Under the pieces are notes generated by a model. The model searched no databases. It worked only from the letters and a program-made list of their open reading frames with translations, and was not told where the DNA came from. The translations under genes and the position numbers were made by a program. Shown here piece by piece: positions 37,867-47,541 of a DNA stretch of 64,000 nucleotides (the first letter of the stretch is position 1; each line of letters begins with the position of its first letter). The DNA comes from DATKFM01 sp963810485 (GTDB lineage: Bacteria > Pseudomonadota > Alphaproteobacteria > Dongiales > Dongiaceae): NCBI GenBank assembly GCA_963810485.1, contig CAWENQ010000003.1, positions 1 to 64,000 on the forward strand. Direction: 5' to 3'.

Positions 37867-39426
37867 CTACATGCCGAACTTCTCGATGAGCTCCGCATTT
37901 TGCGGATTGCGGCGGAGGAGAATGACGCTGGTGCGATCCCGATACACCAGCGCAAAGCTGCCCTGCAACTGCACCATGCGGCGGATCTGGGCATCGGGAG
38001 TCGTGATCACCAGATCGATGCCGTACTTTTCCATCAGGCGCTCCCACCCGTCGCGACCGAAGTTCAGGTCGAGATACTCGGTAAAGAACCTGTCGCCATA
38101 CATATCGGTGCGGCCGTCGATGAACACGGGCAGCCGGCCATGAAGCCGGTGGATCAGGTAGCCGCCGAAATGCAGGCTGTTGAACATGCGGCCGGTGATG
38201 TCGTTGGCGCGGATGAACTCGACGGCCTTGACGGGCTGCCAATTCGCCAGCGCCGCGGCCCCGGCGGCCGCCGATGTCGGATAATGGATGGCGCCGCCCA
38301 CGATCAGCGCGAGTGCGGCCAGGGCATTGAGCAGAAACTCCGCGCCGCCGATCTGCGGCGATTGCGGCGTTTTCGATCGCAGGCGGTCGCGCCATCGCCG
38401 GATGGATTGCAATAGACGATCCAGCCAGGGAGCCGGGGTCAGCCGCACGCGGCTCGCCAGGAGCGCCATTGTCAGCGCCGCGAACGGCACATGCCGCACC
38501 GATATCAGGCCGGCGACGACCATGATGCCCGGCAGGGCGATTTCCGTCAGGTCCGGCCTTTCGCGCCGGTAAACCATCAGCAGGGCAAAAGCGCCAACCG
38601 CCAGGAGATAGAGCTTGCCGGTAAGCTGTCCGAAATCCGGCGGTTGCCATTCCACGATCACGGCCGTCGCGGCCAAGCCGACGGTCTCGAAGGGATAGAG
38701 GAGATGCCGCGGACCCTCCGGATTGGCAAAGCTGGCCAGGAGCGACAGCAGGGCTATGACCGACAGATGACGCAAATAGGCGCGCCGTGCGGCGGTCGAG
38801 CCATCGATCCGGGCCTGCAACCACTCGAAGGCGGTAAAGGCAAGGGTCACCGCCAGCCCGATGGCGAAGCCGCCATGCAGGTTGACCCAAAGCGCCATTG
38901 CCGGCGGCAGCCAGTTGAGCAGGCGCCGGCTGTCCGCGTACTTCGCCAGCAAAAGCGCCCGAAGCAGGAAGGCAAACAGCAGAAACGACATGATCTGCGG
39001 CCGCGGCAGGATGAACTGCGACAGCAGGATGATCAGCGCAACGGTGACGGAGGTGGCGACCGCATGCCGTCCGCTGAGCCGCTGCGCGGTGGCGTAGGCA
39101 ATGCAGAGGATCGCGGTGGATATGGCCGCACACAGCAGCTTGACGCCAAACTCGCCCGATTTGTCATAGACAACAAACAGGATCAGCTGAAACAGCCACT
39201 CATGCATGACCCAATGCTGTCCGGCATAGGTATAGGCGAATATATCGGCGCTCGGCAGCGCGCGCTGTTCGAAGATCAGCCGGCCGGTCTCCAGGTGCCA
39301 GTAGTAATCGGGGTCCAGCAGCAACGGCCGCAGCAGGATCAACAGGGCACAAGCAGCAAATAGAATGAAAAGCCGGCTGTGGATGCAATAATCATCCAAA
39401 CCAACTCTGATTCGCGCTTGATCCAT
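37867..39426 (-). CDS. Polytopic membrane protein of unknown function (possibly glycosyltransferase-like)
   Basis: 519 residues with about ten to twelve hydrophobic segments in the first 360 residues (SRLFILFAACALLILLRPLL, LLLAVGAFALLMVY-type) and a C-terminal soluble part of about 150 residues with RLPVFIDGRTDMYGDRFFTE, DLVITTPDAQ and VYRDRTSVILLRRN. An early DPDYYWHLETGRLIF loop with acidic residues resembles GT-C-type glycosyltransferases, but no certain catalytic motif is seen. ATG at 39426. Confidence 0.7.
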   Translation of the reverse strand: MDQARIRVGLDDYCIHSRLFILFAACALLILLRPLLLDPDYYWHLETGRLIFEQRALPSADIFAYTYAGQHWVMHEWLFQLILFVVYDKSGEFGVKLLCAAISTAILCIAYATAQRLSGRHAVATSVTVALIILLSQFILPRPQIMSFLLFAFLLRALLLAKYADSRRLLNWLPPAMALWVNLHGGFAIGLAVTLAFTAFEWLQARIDGSTAARRAYLRHLSVIALLSLLASFANPEGPRHLLYPFETVGLAATAVIVEWQPPDFGQLTGKLYLLAVGAFALLMVYRRERPDLTEIALPGIMVVAGLISVRHVPFAALTMALLASRVRLTPAPWLDRLLQSIRRWRDRLRSKTPQSPQIGGAEFLLNALAALALIVGGAIHYPTSAAAGAAALANWQPVKAVEFIRANDITGRMFNSLHFGGYLIHRLHGRLPVFIDGRTDMYGDRFFTEYLDLNFGRDGWERLMEKYGIDLVITTPDAQIRRMVQLQGSFALVYRDRTSVILLRRNPQNAELIEKFGM

Positions 39427-39823
39427 TCTCGGGCCGAAAGTATGATTATTACGAATATAGGCCGGCGCGCAGGCGAGCCGCAGCGGAACTCCTACTTCAT
39501 AAGTGATGTTTGAGTCTAAAACATTCAACTCAGTGCCTGGAGAGAACTATTACTTTGGTTCCCCGCACAGATCAGTCGGAATAACTGTCATTTTTGTACG
39601 AACTAACAAGTGTACGGTAATACAAGAATACGATTTGTGCGGCTGCCATCGCGGATCGGTGATCCGGAATAGTGCTGACCGTGGATTTTCGCCGATCAGA
39701 GGGATTGGCAATGTGTGCAAATGCGCTGAGATGCCGCGCCCCGGAGCAGGACTCACGGTGATTGCGGCAGGGGTCCTGGCAGCTATGCTCCGGGCCCAGG
39801 CGGGCCAGCCGATCTCGGCGTTT
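39427..39823. other. AT-richer gap
   Basis: Lower-GC stretch upstream of the polytopic membrane protein. An open frame runs from 39503 to 39844 on the plus strand but has no recognisable domain and no clear ribosome site, so it is not called. Likely holds the promoter of the minus-strand gene. Confidence 0.45.
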
Positions 39824-40222
39824 CTACTTGTCGGGCCGCCGTAGCTGGAGAATTGGCTTGTCGGGTAGGTTGGCGTCCGGCGTTGCGAACCCGATTTCAT
39901 CGTCAAAGCCGGTGCTGCCGCCGGCCGCCGGTTCGCCTGGAGTTTGGTTGAGGTCTTCGGACATCGATGCGACGCCGACGCCGCAGCTAACGAGACCGGT
40001 GGTGTCATAGTCGCAGAACAGCACCACCTTTACGCCAGGCACGATCCAGCGCATCTCGGCGGTCGGCTTCAGTGGGTACGTATTGTTGTCGTCGAGCGTG
40101 ACCTTGCGCGCGTCCTTATCGACCGCACTGACATAGCCGGTGATCTGCTCCTGCTTTGCATCGGCGCTCAATGCCGACAGCAGGACGACCGCTCCACTCA
40201 AAACGGCAATGATTCTTAGCAT
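39824..40222 (-). CDS. Secreted DUF1344-like protein
   Basis: About 132 residues. Signal peptide MLRIIAVLSGAVVLLSALSA, then a small beta-barrel-like part TGYVSAVDKDARKVTLDDNN that matches the DUF1344 pattern (TGxVxxID...TITLDDG.Y.LP), then a low-complexity acidic tail. DUF1344 proteins are small periplasmic proteins of unknown function in Alphaproteobacteria. Start ATG at 40222. Confidence 0.65.
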   Translation of the reverse strand: MLRIIAVLSGAVVLLSALSADAKQEQITGYVSAVDKDARKVTLDDNNTYPLKPTAEMRWIVPGVKVVLFCDYDTTGLVSCGVGVASMSEDLNQTPGEPAAGGSTGFDDEIGFATPDANLPDKPILQLRRPDK

Positions 40223-40413
40223 CAATGGCTCTCTCGCCTGCCGCGGCCCCCAGATTGCCGCCTCGCCCCATAGATAGTGCCAGACGGCCGGTTCGCCAAT
40301 GGAAATGACGAAGCTGCGGCCTTTGTTCCGTTCGGGACGGAGTCGCGGACGCCCCGCGCGGAACTATCGGGCGCATCCTCGGTTCTCTTAGGATACTTAT
40401 CCAGAACCCGGGG

Positions 40414-41277
40414 ATGCCCATGCCCGCTCGCCCCTATTGGACCGGGTCGATCCGGTTGTCGCTGGTCGTGTTACCGGTGCAGATTTTCTCCGCCGTGGAC
40501 CCTGCCGGCGCGGTGCGCTTTCACCAGATCCACAAGCGCAGCGGCAAGCGCGTGCGCTATCAGAAGATCGTCGAGGGCGGCGGCCGGGTGGACAACGAGG
40601 ACATCGTCAAGGGCTTCGAGATCTCGAAGGACCGTTATGTCGCCATCGATCCCGACGACTTGAAAAAGCTGCGGCTCGAGACAGCGGAAAGCTTCAATAT
40701 TGTCCAGTTCGTCGATCGCAACGAGATCGATGCCATCTATTTCGACGAACCCTATTTCGTTGTGCCCGATGGCGAAGCCGGGCAGGAGGCTTTCGCGGTC
40801 ATCCGCGACGCGTTGCGGGCGAGCCGCAAGATCGGCCTCGGGCAGATTGCCGTGTCCGGCCGCGAGCGGATCGCGGCCATCCAGCCCTGCGGCAAGGGAA
40901 TGCTGCTGGAAACCTTGCGCTATGACGATGATCTGAGGAATGCGCGAGACTTCTTCGCCGGCATCAAGGACAAGAAAGCCGACAGCGACCAGCTCGCTTT
41001 GGCGAAGCAATTGATCACCCAGAAGACCGCGGCCTTCGCGCCCGAAAAATTCAAGGATCACTATGAGAGCGCCGTGCGGGACCTGATCAAACGCAAGTCG
41101 AAAGGCCGCAAGCTCGCTGCCGATGAACCAGCACCCCGCCGCAGCGCGGAAGTGATCGATTTCGTCGAGGCATTGAAGCAGAGCCTCGGCAAGGGTGGAA
41201 AGGGCAAGCCTTCTGCCGCGACCGGTAAGGCTCGCAAGGCACCATCCCGCAGTGTGAAGCGGCGGAAGCAGGGATGA
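40414..41277 (+). CDS. ku: Non-homologous end joining protein Ku
   Basis: 287 residues. Begins PYWTGSIRLSLVVLPVQIFS, continues FHQIHKRSGKRVRYQKIVEG, IVKGFEISKDRYVAIDPDDL, and a basic Lys-rich C-terminal tail typical of bacterial Ku. It binds DNA ends and recruits LigD, which follows with a 4-base ATGA overlap. Confidence 0.96.
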   Translation: MPMPARPYWTGSIRLSLVVLPVQIFSAVDPAGAVRFHQIHKRSGKRVRYQKIVEGGGRVDNEDIVKGFEISKDRYVAIDPDDLKKLRLETAESFNIVQFVDRNEIDAIYFDEPYFVVPDGEAGQEAFAVIRDALRASRKIGLGQIAVSGRERIAAIQPCGKGMLLETLRYDDDLRNARDFFAGIKDKKADSDQLALAKQLITQKTAAFAPEKFKDHYESAVRDLIKRKSKGRKLAADEPAPRRSAEVIDFVEALKQSLGKGGKGKPSAATGKARKAPSRSVKRRKQG

Positions 41278-43844
41278 AGTCATCGGGACACAGCCTAAGA
41301 TCAGGCGACGCGCTCGCTGTCTACCGCACCAAGCGCGACTTCACGAAGACAGCCGAACCCAAGGGAAAAACCGGCCGCGCCGGCGGCCATCGCTATCTGA
41401 TTCAGAAGCATGATGCCCGCCGCCTGCACTACGATTTGCGGCTGGAGATGGACGGTGTCCTCAAGAGTTGGGCGGTGACCCGTGGTCCCAGCATCGATCC
41501 CGCCGATAAGCGCCTGGCGGTGCAGGTGGAGGACCATCCGCTCGACTATGGCGATTTCGAAGGCACGATCCCCGCCGGCGAATATGGCGGCGGCACCGTG
41601 ATGCTGTGGGACAATGGAACCTGGGAACCGCTTGGCGATCCGCACCGGATGTTGCGCGATGGCAGGCTGACCTTCCGGCTGCGCGGCAAGAAGCTGAAGG
41701 GCGAATGGCACCTGGTGCGCATGCGCGGTTCGCCGCGGGAGAAACGCGCCAACTGGCTGCTGATCAAGAGCCGGGACGAGGCCGCGCGGCCGGGCTCAGG
41801 CGATATGGTCCTGACGCAGCAGGACCGCAGCGTGAAGACTGGCAAGACTTTGAAGCAGATCGAGTCGGACAAGAAAGGCAAGCAATGGTCGAGCAAAAAG
41901 CGGACCGCGGAGAAGCGCCGGGATGCGGCCGCAAAGCCGAAGCGCGAACCGGCGCCACGGCGGAAAGCAGGCAGGACCAAGCGGGCGCGCGCCGCACCCA
42001 TGCCGGATTTCATCCCCCTGCAGTTGGCGACGCGTGTGGCCGAACCGCCGGCGGGATCGGAATGGATCCATGAAATCAAGCTCGACGGCTACCGGGCGGA
42101 GGCCCGGCTCGATGGCGGCAAGGTCAAGATTCTGACCCGCAGCGGCTTGGACTGGACCGCCCGCTTTCCCGGCATTGCCAAAGCCGTTGCCGAATTGCCT
42201 GCCACCCGTGCGCTGATCGATGGCGAGATCATTGCTCTCGATCGCGGCAATACGCCGAGTTTCGCCCTGCTGCAGCAGGCGCTCTCGGAAGGCCGCGACG
42301 AAGGCTTGATCTACATCGTCTTCGATCTGCTGCATCTCGATGGACGCGATGTCAGCAAGTTGCCGTTGCGCGAGCGCAAGGAACTTCTGGATGAGTTGGT
42401 CCGGACCATTGATCTGCCTATCCGCTACAGCGATCATTTCGGCGGCGACGCGCAGAAGATCTACCGCCATGCCTGCCGCATGGCGCTCGAAGGCGTGGTG
42501 TCGAAGATGGCTGATGAACCTTACCGCTCCGGCCGCGGCCGGAGCTGGGTGAAGTCCAAATGCCGCGAGCGGCAGGAGTTCGTCATCGGCGGTTACACTG
42601 ATCCACAGGGCAGCCGCCAGGGGCTCGGCGCGCTGCTGCTGGGCTATTGGCAGTCGGGCCGCCTCGTTTATGCCGGCCGCGTCGGCACGGGGTTTGGCGA
42701 CGAAGCGGGCCGCAAACTGCGCAAGAAACTGGACGCAATTCCGGCCGCCCGGAGCCCCTTCGGGGAGACGCCAGGACTGGCACAACGCGGCGTGCATTTT
42801 GTGACGCCGAAGCTGGTGGCTGAAGTGGAGTTTGCCACCTGGACGGCGGACGGGCTGGTGCGGCAGGCTTCATTCATTGCCCTGCGCGACGACAAGCCGG
42901 CCAAGTCGATCGGCCGCGAGCGGGTTCCGGAGGCGGCGGAGGTCACAGTGAAGCAATCCAGCGGCGAACAGCAGGTGAGCGGCGTCAAGCTGACCCACCC
43001 GGATCGGATTCTCTATCCCAAGCTCAAGCTGACGAAGGCCGACCTCGCGGAATACTACCTCGGCGTCGCCGATATGCTGCTGCCCTATGTCGCCGACCGG
43101 CCGCTGTCGATTGTGCGCTGTCCCGATGGTCAGAATGGCGCCTGTTTCTATCAGAAGCATCTCACGGCAGGCATGCCCAAAGTGATCAAGCCGATCCGGC
43201 TGCGGGACAAGGGCGGCATGAAGCAATATGTATCAGTCAGTGATGCAGCGGGTCTGGTGGCCCTGGTGCAATTCGGCGTGCTCGAGCTTCATCCCTGGGG
43301 CTGCGCGCCCGGCAAGATTGAATCCGCGGACCGCATCATCTTCGATCTCGATCCCGATCCGGCCGTGCCCTGGCCGAAGGTCGTCGCCGCCGCGAAGCTG
43401 GTGCGCGAGCGGCTGTCGTCGGTGGGTATGCAAAGTTTCCTCAAGACAACCGGCGGCAAGGGCTTGCACGTCGTTGCACCGCTGTCGCCGCCGATGCCGT
43501 GGCGTGCCGTGAAATCCTTCACCCAGGCTTTCGCGGCGCAGATGGCCGCCGATGCGCCGGATGATTTCATCGCCAAGAGCTCGAAAGCCGCGCGGCGCGG
43601 CAAGATATTCATCGACTATCTGCGTAATCAGCGCGGCGCGACCGCCGTGGCGCCCTACTCAACTCGCGCAACGCCGGGGGCAACCGTATCGATGCCGCTG
43701 GACTGGAAGGAACTCACGGGGAGCCTGCGATCCGATGCGTTCAGCGTGGCTGACGTTGCTGCCAGGTTGAAGCGCCGGAAGCGCGATCCCTGGAAAGAGT
43801 TTTTCACCATACGGCAAACGATCGATCGCAACCTGTACAGATAA
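41274..43844 (+). CDS. ligD: ATP-dependent DNA ligase D
   Basis: 856 residues with domains in the order 3'-phosphoesterase (YLIQKHDARRLHYDLRLEMD, EGTIPAGEYGGGTVMLWD), ligase (catalytic Lys in EIKLDGYRAEAR, VFDLLHLDGRD, GVVSKMADEPYRSGRG) and archaeo-eukaryotic primase/polymerase (THPDRILYPKLKLTKADLAE, IIFDLDPDP, TTGGKGLHVVAPL). Full-length LigD for end joining. ATG overlaps the ku stop. Confidence 0.96.
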   Translation: MKSSGHSLRSGDALAVYRTKRDFTKTAEPKGKTGRAGGHRYLIQKHDARRLHYDLRLEMDGVLKSWAVTRGPSIDPADKRLAVQVEDHPLDYGDFEGTIPAGEYGGGTVMLWDNGTWEPLGDPHRMLRDGRLTFRLRGKKLKGEWHLVRMRGSPREKRANWLLIKSRDEAARPGSGDMVLTQQDRSVKTGKTLKQIESDKKGKQWSSKKRTAEKRRDAAAKPKREPAPRRKAGRTKRARAAPMPDFIPLQLATRVAEPPAGSEWIHEIKLDGYRAEARLDGGKVKILTRSGLDWTARFPGIAKAVAELPATRALIDGEIIALDRGNTPSFALLQQALSEGRDEGLIYIVFDLLHLDGRDVSKLPLRERKELLDELVRTIDLPIRYSDHFGGDAQKIYRHACRMALEGVVSKMADEPYRSGRGRSWVKSKCRERQEFVIGGYTDPQGSRQGLGALLLGYWQSGRLVYAGRVGTGFGDEAGRKLRKKLDAIPAARSPFGETPGLAQRGVHFVTPKLVAEVEFATWTADGLVRQASFIALRDDKPAKSIGRERVPEAAEVTVKQSSGEQQVSGVKLTHPDRILYPKLKLTKADLAEYYLGVADMLLPYVADRPLSIVRCPDGQNGACFYQKHLTAGMPKVIKPIRLRDKGGMKQYVSVSDAAGLVALVQFGVLELHPWGCAPGKIESADRIIFDLDPDPAVPWPKVVAAAKLVRERLSSVGMQSFLKTTGGKGLHVVAPLSPPMPWRAVKSFTQAFAAQMAADAPDDFIAKSSKAARRGKIFIDYLRNQRGATAVAPYSTRATPGATVSMPLDWKELTGSLRSDAFSVADVAARLKRRKRDPWKEFFTIRQTIDRNLYR

Positions 43845-44042
43845 AGCGCTCAAGTCGTTCTCACTGACGAACTGCCCATATGATTGGCTCGGCTTTGGCG
43901 CTGTCGCTAAGCGGTTTCCTATGCGATACCGCTGCAAAGTTGCGGCATGCTCGCCCCGCCTTGGTTCCTTGTATTGTCGCGCCTGGGCCCCTAGCATCCC
44001 CGTCCCGCGCTAAGCGGAGACAATCTGATATGGGAGGATTTC

Positions 44043-44528
44043 ATGCGGTTCTGGATGTTGACGGGCGCTTCTCTAGTTGGCCTGGTCTTCGGCGGCAATG
44101 CCTGGGCTATCGACGCGGAACAGAAAATCGAGGCGGCGGGTTCGGTGGACAAAGCCTGGGCTCTGCTCGGCGATTTCTGCGGCATCGCGAACTGGCATCC
44201 CGTGGTCGCAAAGTGCGAGTTGACCGAGTTGGACGGCGCCAAAATCCGCACGCTCACCACCCAGGATGGCGCCGTGCTGGTGGAAAAGCTGACCAACTGG
44301 GACGACGCGGCCCATTCCTACAGCTACGAGATCCTCGAGAGCCCGCTGCCGGTCGCCAACTATGCCTCGACCATCAAGGTGGAAGCGGGCAGCACAGCCG
44401 ATACGGTTGCAATCGACTGGTCGTCGACATTTGACGCCAAGGGCGCATCGGATGAGGACGCCAAGAAGACGATCCTCGGCATCTACGATGCCGGCCTTGG
44501 CTCGTTGAAGGAAAAGCTTGCGCAGTAA
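44043..44528 (+). CDS. Secreted SRPBCC-family protein
   Basis: 161 residues. Signal peptide MRFWMLTGASLVGLVFGGNA, then a START/SRPBCC helix-grip fold (KAWALLGDFCGIANWHPVVA, YSYEILESPLPVANYASTIK). Such folds bind hydrophobic ligands. It is periplasmic and 9 kb from the cox genes, so I do not assign it as CoxG. A strong hairpin follows the stop. Confidence 0.82.
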   Translation: MRFWMLTGASLVGLVFGGNAWAIDAEQKIEAAGSVDKAWALLGDFCGIANWHPVVAKCELTELDGAKIRTLTTQDGAVLVEKLTNWDDAAHSYSYEILESPLPVANYASTIKVEAGSTADTVAIDWSSTFDAKGASDEDAKKTILGIYDAGLGSLKEKLAQ

Positions 44529-44540
44529 GTGCCGGCCCCG

Positions 44541-44566
44541 GGCGGGCGCCCTTCATGGCGCCCGCC
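44541..44566. terminator. Bidirectional terminator hairpin
   Basis: Perfect ten-base stem GGCGGGCGCC / GGCGCCCGCC with a CTTCAT loop, between the convergent SRPBCC and permease genes. Confidence 0.7.
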
Positions 44567-44572
44567 ACTACT

Positions 44573-45398
44573 TCACTTGCCGTAGCGCAGCCGCTCCGAC
44601 CGCCGTCGGAGCAACTCCACCGTCACCAGCAAGAAGATCGATACGAGGATCAGCAGCGTCGCCACCGCGGCGATGCCGGGGCTGACATATTCGCGCACGC
44701 CGCTGAAGATCTGCCGCGGCAGCGTGCGCTGCTCGGGCGCGGCGATGAACAGCGTCACCACGATCTCGTCGAAGGAGGTGGCGAAGGCGAACAGGCCGCC
44801 CGATGCGATGCCCGGGAAGATGATCGGCAGCGTCACCTTGCGGAAAGCCGTGAGCGGCGGCGCGCCCAGGTTGCGGCGGCGCGGGCGAGGTTGGTGTCGA
44901 AGCCGTCCAGCGTCGCCAGCACGGTGATGACGACGAATGGCACCGCCAGCGCGGTGTGGGCCAGGATCAGGCCGGCATAGGTTCCGCCATAGCCCGATCC
45001 GCGCCAGCAGGAAATACATGGCGACGGCGGTGATGACGATGGGAATGAGCAGCGGCGAGATGATGAGGCCGATGAGCAGCGGCTTCCAGCGGAACGCGCA
45101 TGCGCCAGAGGCCCATGGCGGCCGACGTCCCCAGCGCCATCGCCAGGATGGTGGTGGAGATGCCGATGAACAGGCTGTTCTTCGCCGCATCGATCCAGGC
45201 CGCGCCCTCGAGGATGCGCTGATACCAGCGCAGCGAAAATCCCGGCAGCGGGAAAGCCAGCATGTCGCCTGACGTGAAGGAGATCGGCACGATGATGACG
45301 ATCGGCAGCACCAGGAACAGCAGCACGGCGTAGCAGACCAGCCGCGCGCCGTAATGCCAGATGCGATCTTCCAGGGAGGCATAGGCGGGCAGGGCCAT
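44573..45398 (-). CDS. ABC transporter permease, PotC-like, frameshifted
   Basis: About 270 residues of a spermidine/putrescine-type inner-membrane permease: VCYAVLLFLVLPIVIIVPIS, FPLPGFSLRWYQRI (typical of PotC/PotI), an EAA-like motif (RKVTLPIIFPGIASGGLFAF, FDEIVVTLFI) and a final membrane segment. Shifts near 45080, 44995 and 44880 interrupt the middle. ATG at 45398 lies 3 bases before the stop of the other permease, so the two are coupled. Confidence 0.85.
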
Positions 45399-45401
45399 GA
45401 C

Positions 45402-46675
45402 TCAGTTCCTGCGCATCAGCGGGCCGTGCGGCGATCAGGCGGCCCAGCAAGCGCCAGCAGGATCAGCGTCGCCAGCAGCAGCAGCGCGCCCAGCGCCGAG
45501 GCCATGCCCCAATTCACCACCTCGTTCAGGTGGTAGGTGATCATGTAGCGAGATCATCTGGTCGTTCGGCCCGCCCACCAGCGCCGGCGTGATGTAGTAG
45601 CCGAGCGCCATGATGAAGACGAGCAGCGTGCCGGCGGCGAATGCCGGGCATCGTCTGCGGCAGATAGATGCGCAGGAACGCGTAGCGCGTGGTGGCGCCC
45701 AGGGATTGCGCGGCGCGCATGTGGGACGGCGGGATGCCCTTCATCACGCTGTAGAGCGGCAGGATCATGTAGGGCAGGAGCACATGCACCATGGCGACCA
45801 GCACGCCGAAGCGGTTGAAGATCAGCTCCAGCGGTTGATTGATCACATTCATCCATTGCAACGCGCTGTTCACCGGACCGTTGCCCTGCAACAGAATGAT
45901 CCAGGCGGTGGTGCGCACCAGCAGCGAGGTCCAGAACGGCAGCATGACGCCGATCATCAGCAGATTGGCCTGCCGCGCCGGCAACGCATTCAGCACGAAG
46001 GCCACGGGGAAACCGAGCAGCGCGCAGAGCAGCGCCACTTCGATGCTGATCTCGAACGTGCGGAACAGGAGCCGCTTATAGAGCAAGCGCTCGGTGCGGC
46101 TGGCTGACGATGTCGCCCTGTTCATCGAGCTTGAGATCGACGGCCCCCAGCAGATAAGACGCCGTCAGCCGGCCGGACTCGTTCTTCAGCGTGGCCCAAT
46201 AGCCGGTATCGCCCCACTTCTTGTCGATGCTGACAAGCGTTTCGCGCCACGTACCCGTTGGCTCCGCCGGCAGGTTGTTGGCGGTCTTGATGATCAGGCT
46301 GCGGAAGCCCTCGCGGGTGGCGTTGAGGTAGCGGCCAAGGACGGCCGCGGTGCCGCCGGCGGGAATGCTCCGCAGATCGGCGGCAAGCGCTTCGTACACC
46401 GCTTCCGGCGGCGGCTCCGGCGGCGACCACTCGGCGATCGCGATAACCGTGCGGGGCAGGTTGTCCGGCACGATGCTGTTGTCGACCGCGCGGAAGACGA
46501 ACATGCAGATCGGGCCGACAAAGACCAGGAACAGGAAAGCGATCAGCGGCAGCACCAGCAGCAAGTCGCGCAAGACGCGGCGGCGCTCGATCCCGCGCAA
46601 TTCGCCCTTCAGGCCGTGGAGGGCGAAGCGGGCTGGCGCCTCGGGGGCCAGGGCAGGGGCGGCAATCGCCGGCAT
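45402..46675 (-). CDS. ABC transporter permease, PotB-like with long extracytoplasmic loop, frameshifted
   Basis: About 420 residues. First membrane segment LLLVLPLIAFLFLVFVGPIC, then an unusually long periplasmic loop of about 120 residues (PPEAVYEALAADLRSIPAGG, WATLKNESGRLTASYLL), then the five-helix core with EISIEVALLCALLGFPVAFV, LVRTTAWIILLQGNGPVN and the EAA motif MRAAQSLGATTRYAFLRIYL. Shifts near 46090, 45640 and 45548. The loop resembles opine/polyamine-type permeases. ATG at 46675; an upstream start at 46726 is less likely. No ATPase gene accompanies it. Confidence 0.83.
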
Positions 46676-46710
46676 ATCAGCCACCCTTGTTGGCGGAAAG
46701 AGAGTGATTG

Positions 46711-46729
46711 ATGTTATTGTGATCACTCA
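46711..46729. promoter_or_regulatory. Operator-like palindrome in the permease/GntR divergent region
   Basis: ATTGTGATCAC at 46716-46726, part of a wider GAGTGAT...ATCACTC inverted repeat. The same TTGTGATCAC core recurs at 50149 upstream of the binding-protein and BKACE genes. Fits GntR/FCD-type operators. Confidence 0.5.
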
Positions 46730-46784
46730 TTACACATCAACCCGGAAAGGCCGCCGCGCGGGGCCGCGCAGGCAGGATCAGAGG

Positions 46785-47518
46785 ATGAAGAGCAGAAAAG
46801 CGCCGCAGAGGAAAGCCGCGGGCCGCAGTCGCGCGACCCCGTTGGCCGGAGCGGCCGATGCGCCCTTTGCGGTTCCCAAGCTGCAGCGCAATACGCTCAA
46901 CGAAGAAGTCTACGAGCAGCTCAAGCAGGCGCTGATGACCGGCCGCATCGCGCCCGGCTCCACCATGACCATCCGCAGTCTCGCCGCGTCGTTCGGCATC
47001 AGCCCGATGCCGGTGCGCGAGGCGCTGCGACGGCTGGTGGCGGAGCATGTGCTGTTCCTGCTGCCGAACCGCAGCGTCTCCCTGCCCGTCATCACGCGGG
47101 AGCGTTTCCGCGAGATCACGCGCATCCGCACCTCGCTGGAAGGGCTGGCGGCGGAGGAGGCGACGCCGCTGATCGACAGCGGCATGATCGACCGGATGTC
47201 CCAGCTCAATGACGAGATGGAGCGCGAGGACGCGCCGAAGACCGCCGACTATCTGGTGATGAATCGGGAGTTCCATTTCAGCCTCTACCGCGCCTGCCAG
47301 ATGCCGACGCTGGTGAAGATCATCGAGTCGCTGTGGCTGCAGATCGGCCCGCTGCTGACCATCCAGCAGGGCATCTATGTCGAAGGCCGGCATCACCGTG
47401 CAGACCCATCACCGCCGGCTGTTGAAGGCGCTGCAGCAAGCGCAACGCGCAGGAGGCGCGCGACGCGATCGTCGACGACATCGAGGACGCGGCGAAGCTG
47501 ATCGCGGATGCGCTGTAG
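46785..47518 (+). CDS. GntR-family regulator, FCD subfamily, one frameshift
   Basis: About 244 residues. Winged helix with EEVYEQLKQALMTGRIAPGS, MTIRSLAASFGISPMPVREA and LRRLVAEHVLFLLPNRSVSL; FCD effector domain with RTSLEGLAAEEATPL and a metal-binding-type NREFHFSLYRAC. A shift near 47385 separates the last helices (ITVQTHHRRLLKALQQ). ATG at 46785 follows CAGAGG. Divergent from the permeases with a matching palindrome between them, so it probably represses this cluster. Confidence 0.88.
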
Positions 47519-47541
47519 CGGCGGCGCGGCCTTGGCGCGCG

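Noticed and set aside
39503..39844. Possible 113-residue gene
   Set aside because: No domain, poor ribosome site, overlaps the DUF1344-like gene end; base composition like intergenic DNA.
44043..44528. SRPBCC protein as CoxG
   Set aside because: It has a signal peptide and lies 9 kb from the cox genes; CoxG is a cytoplasmic-membrane anchor encoded within the cluster.
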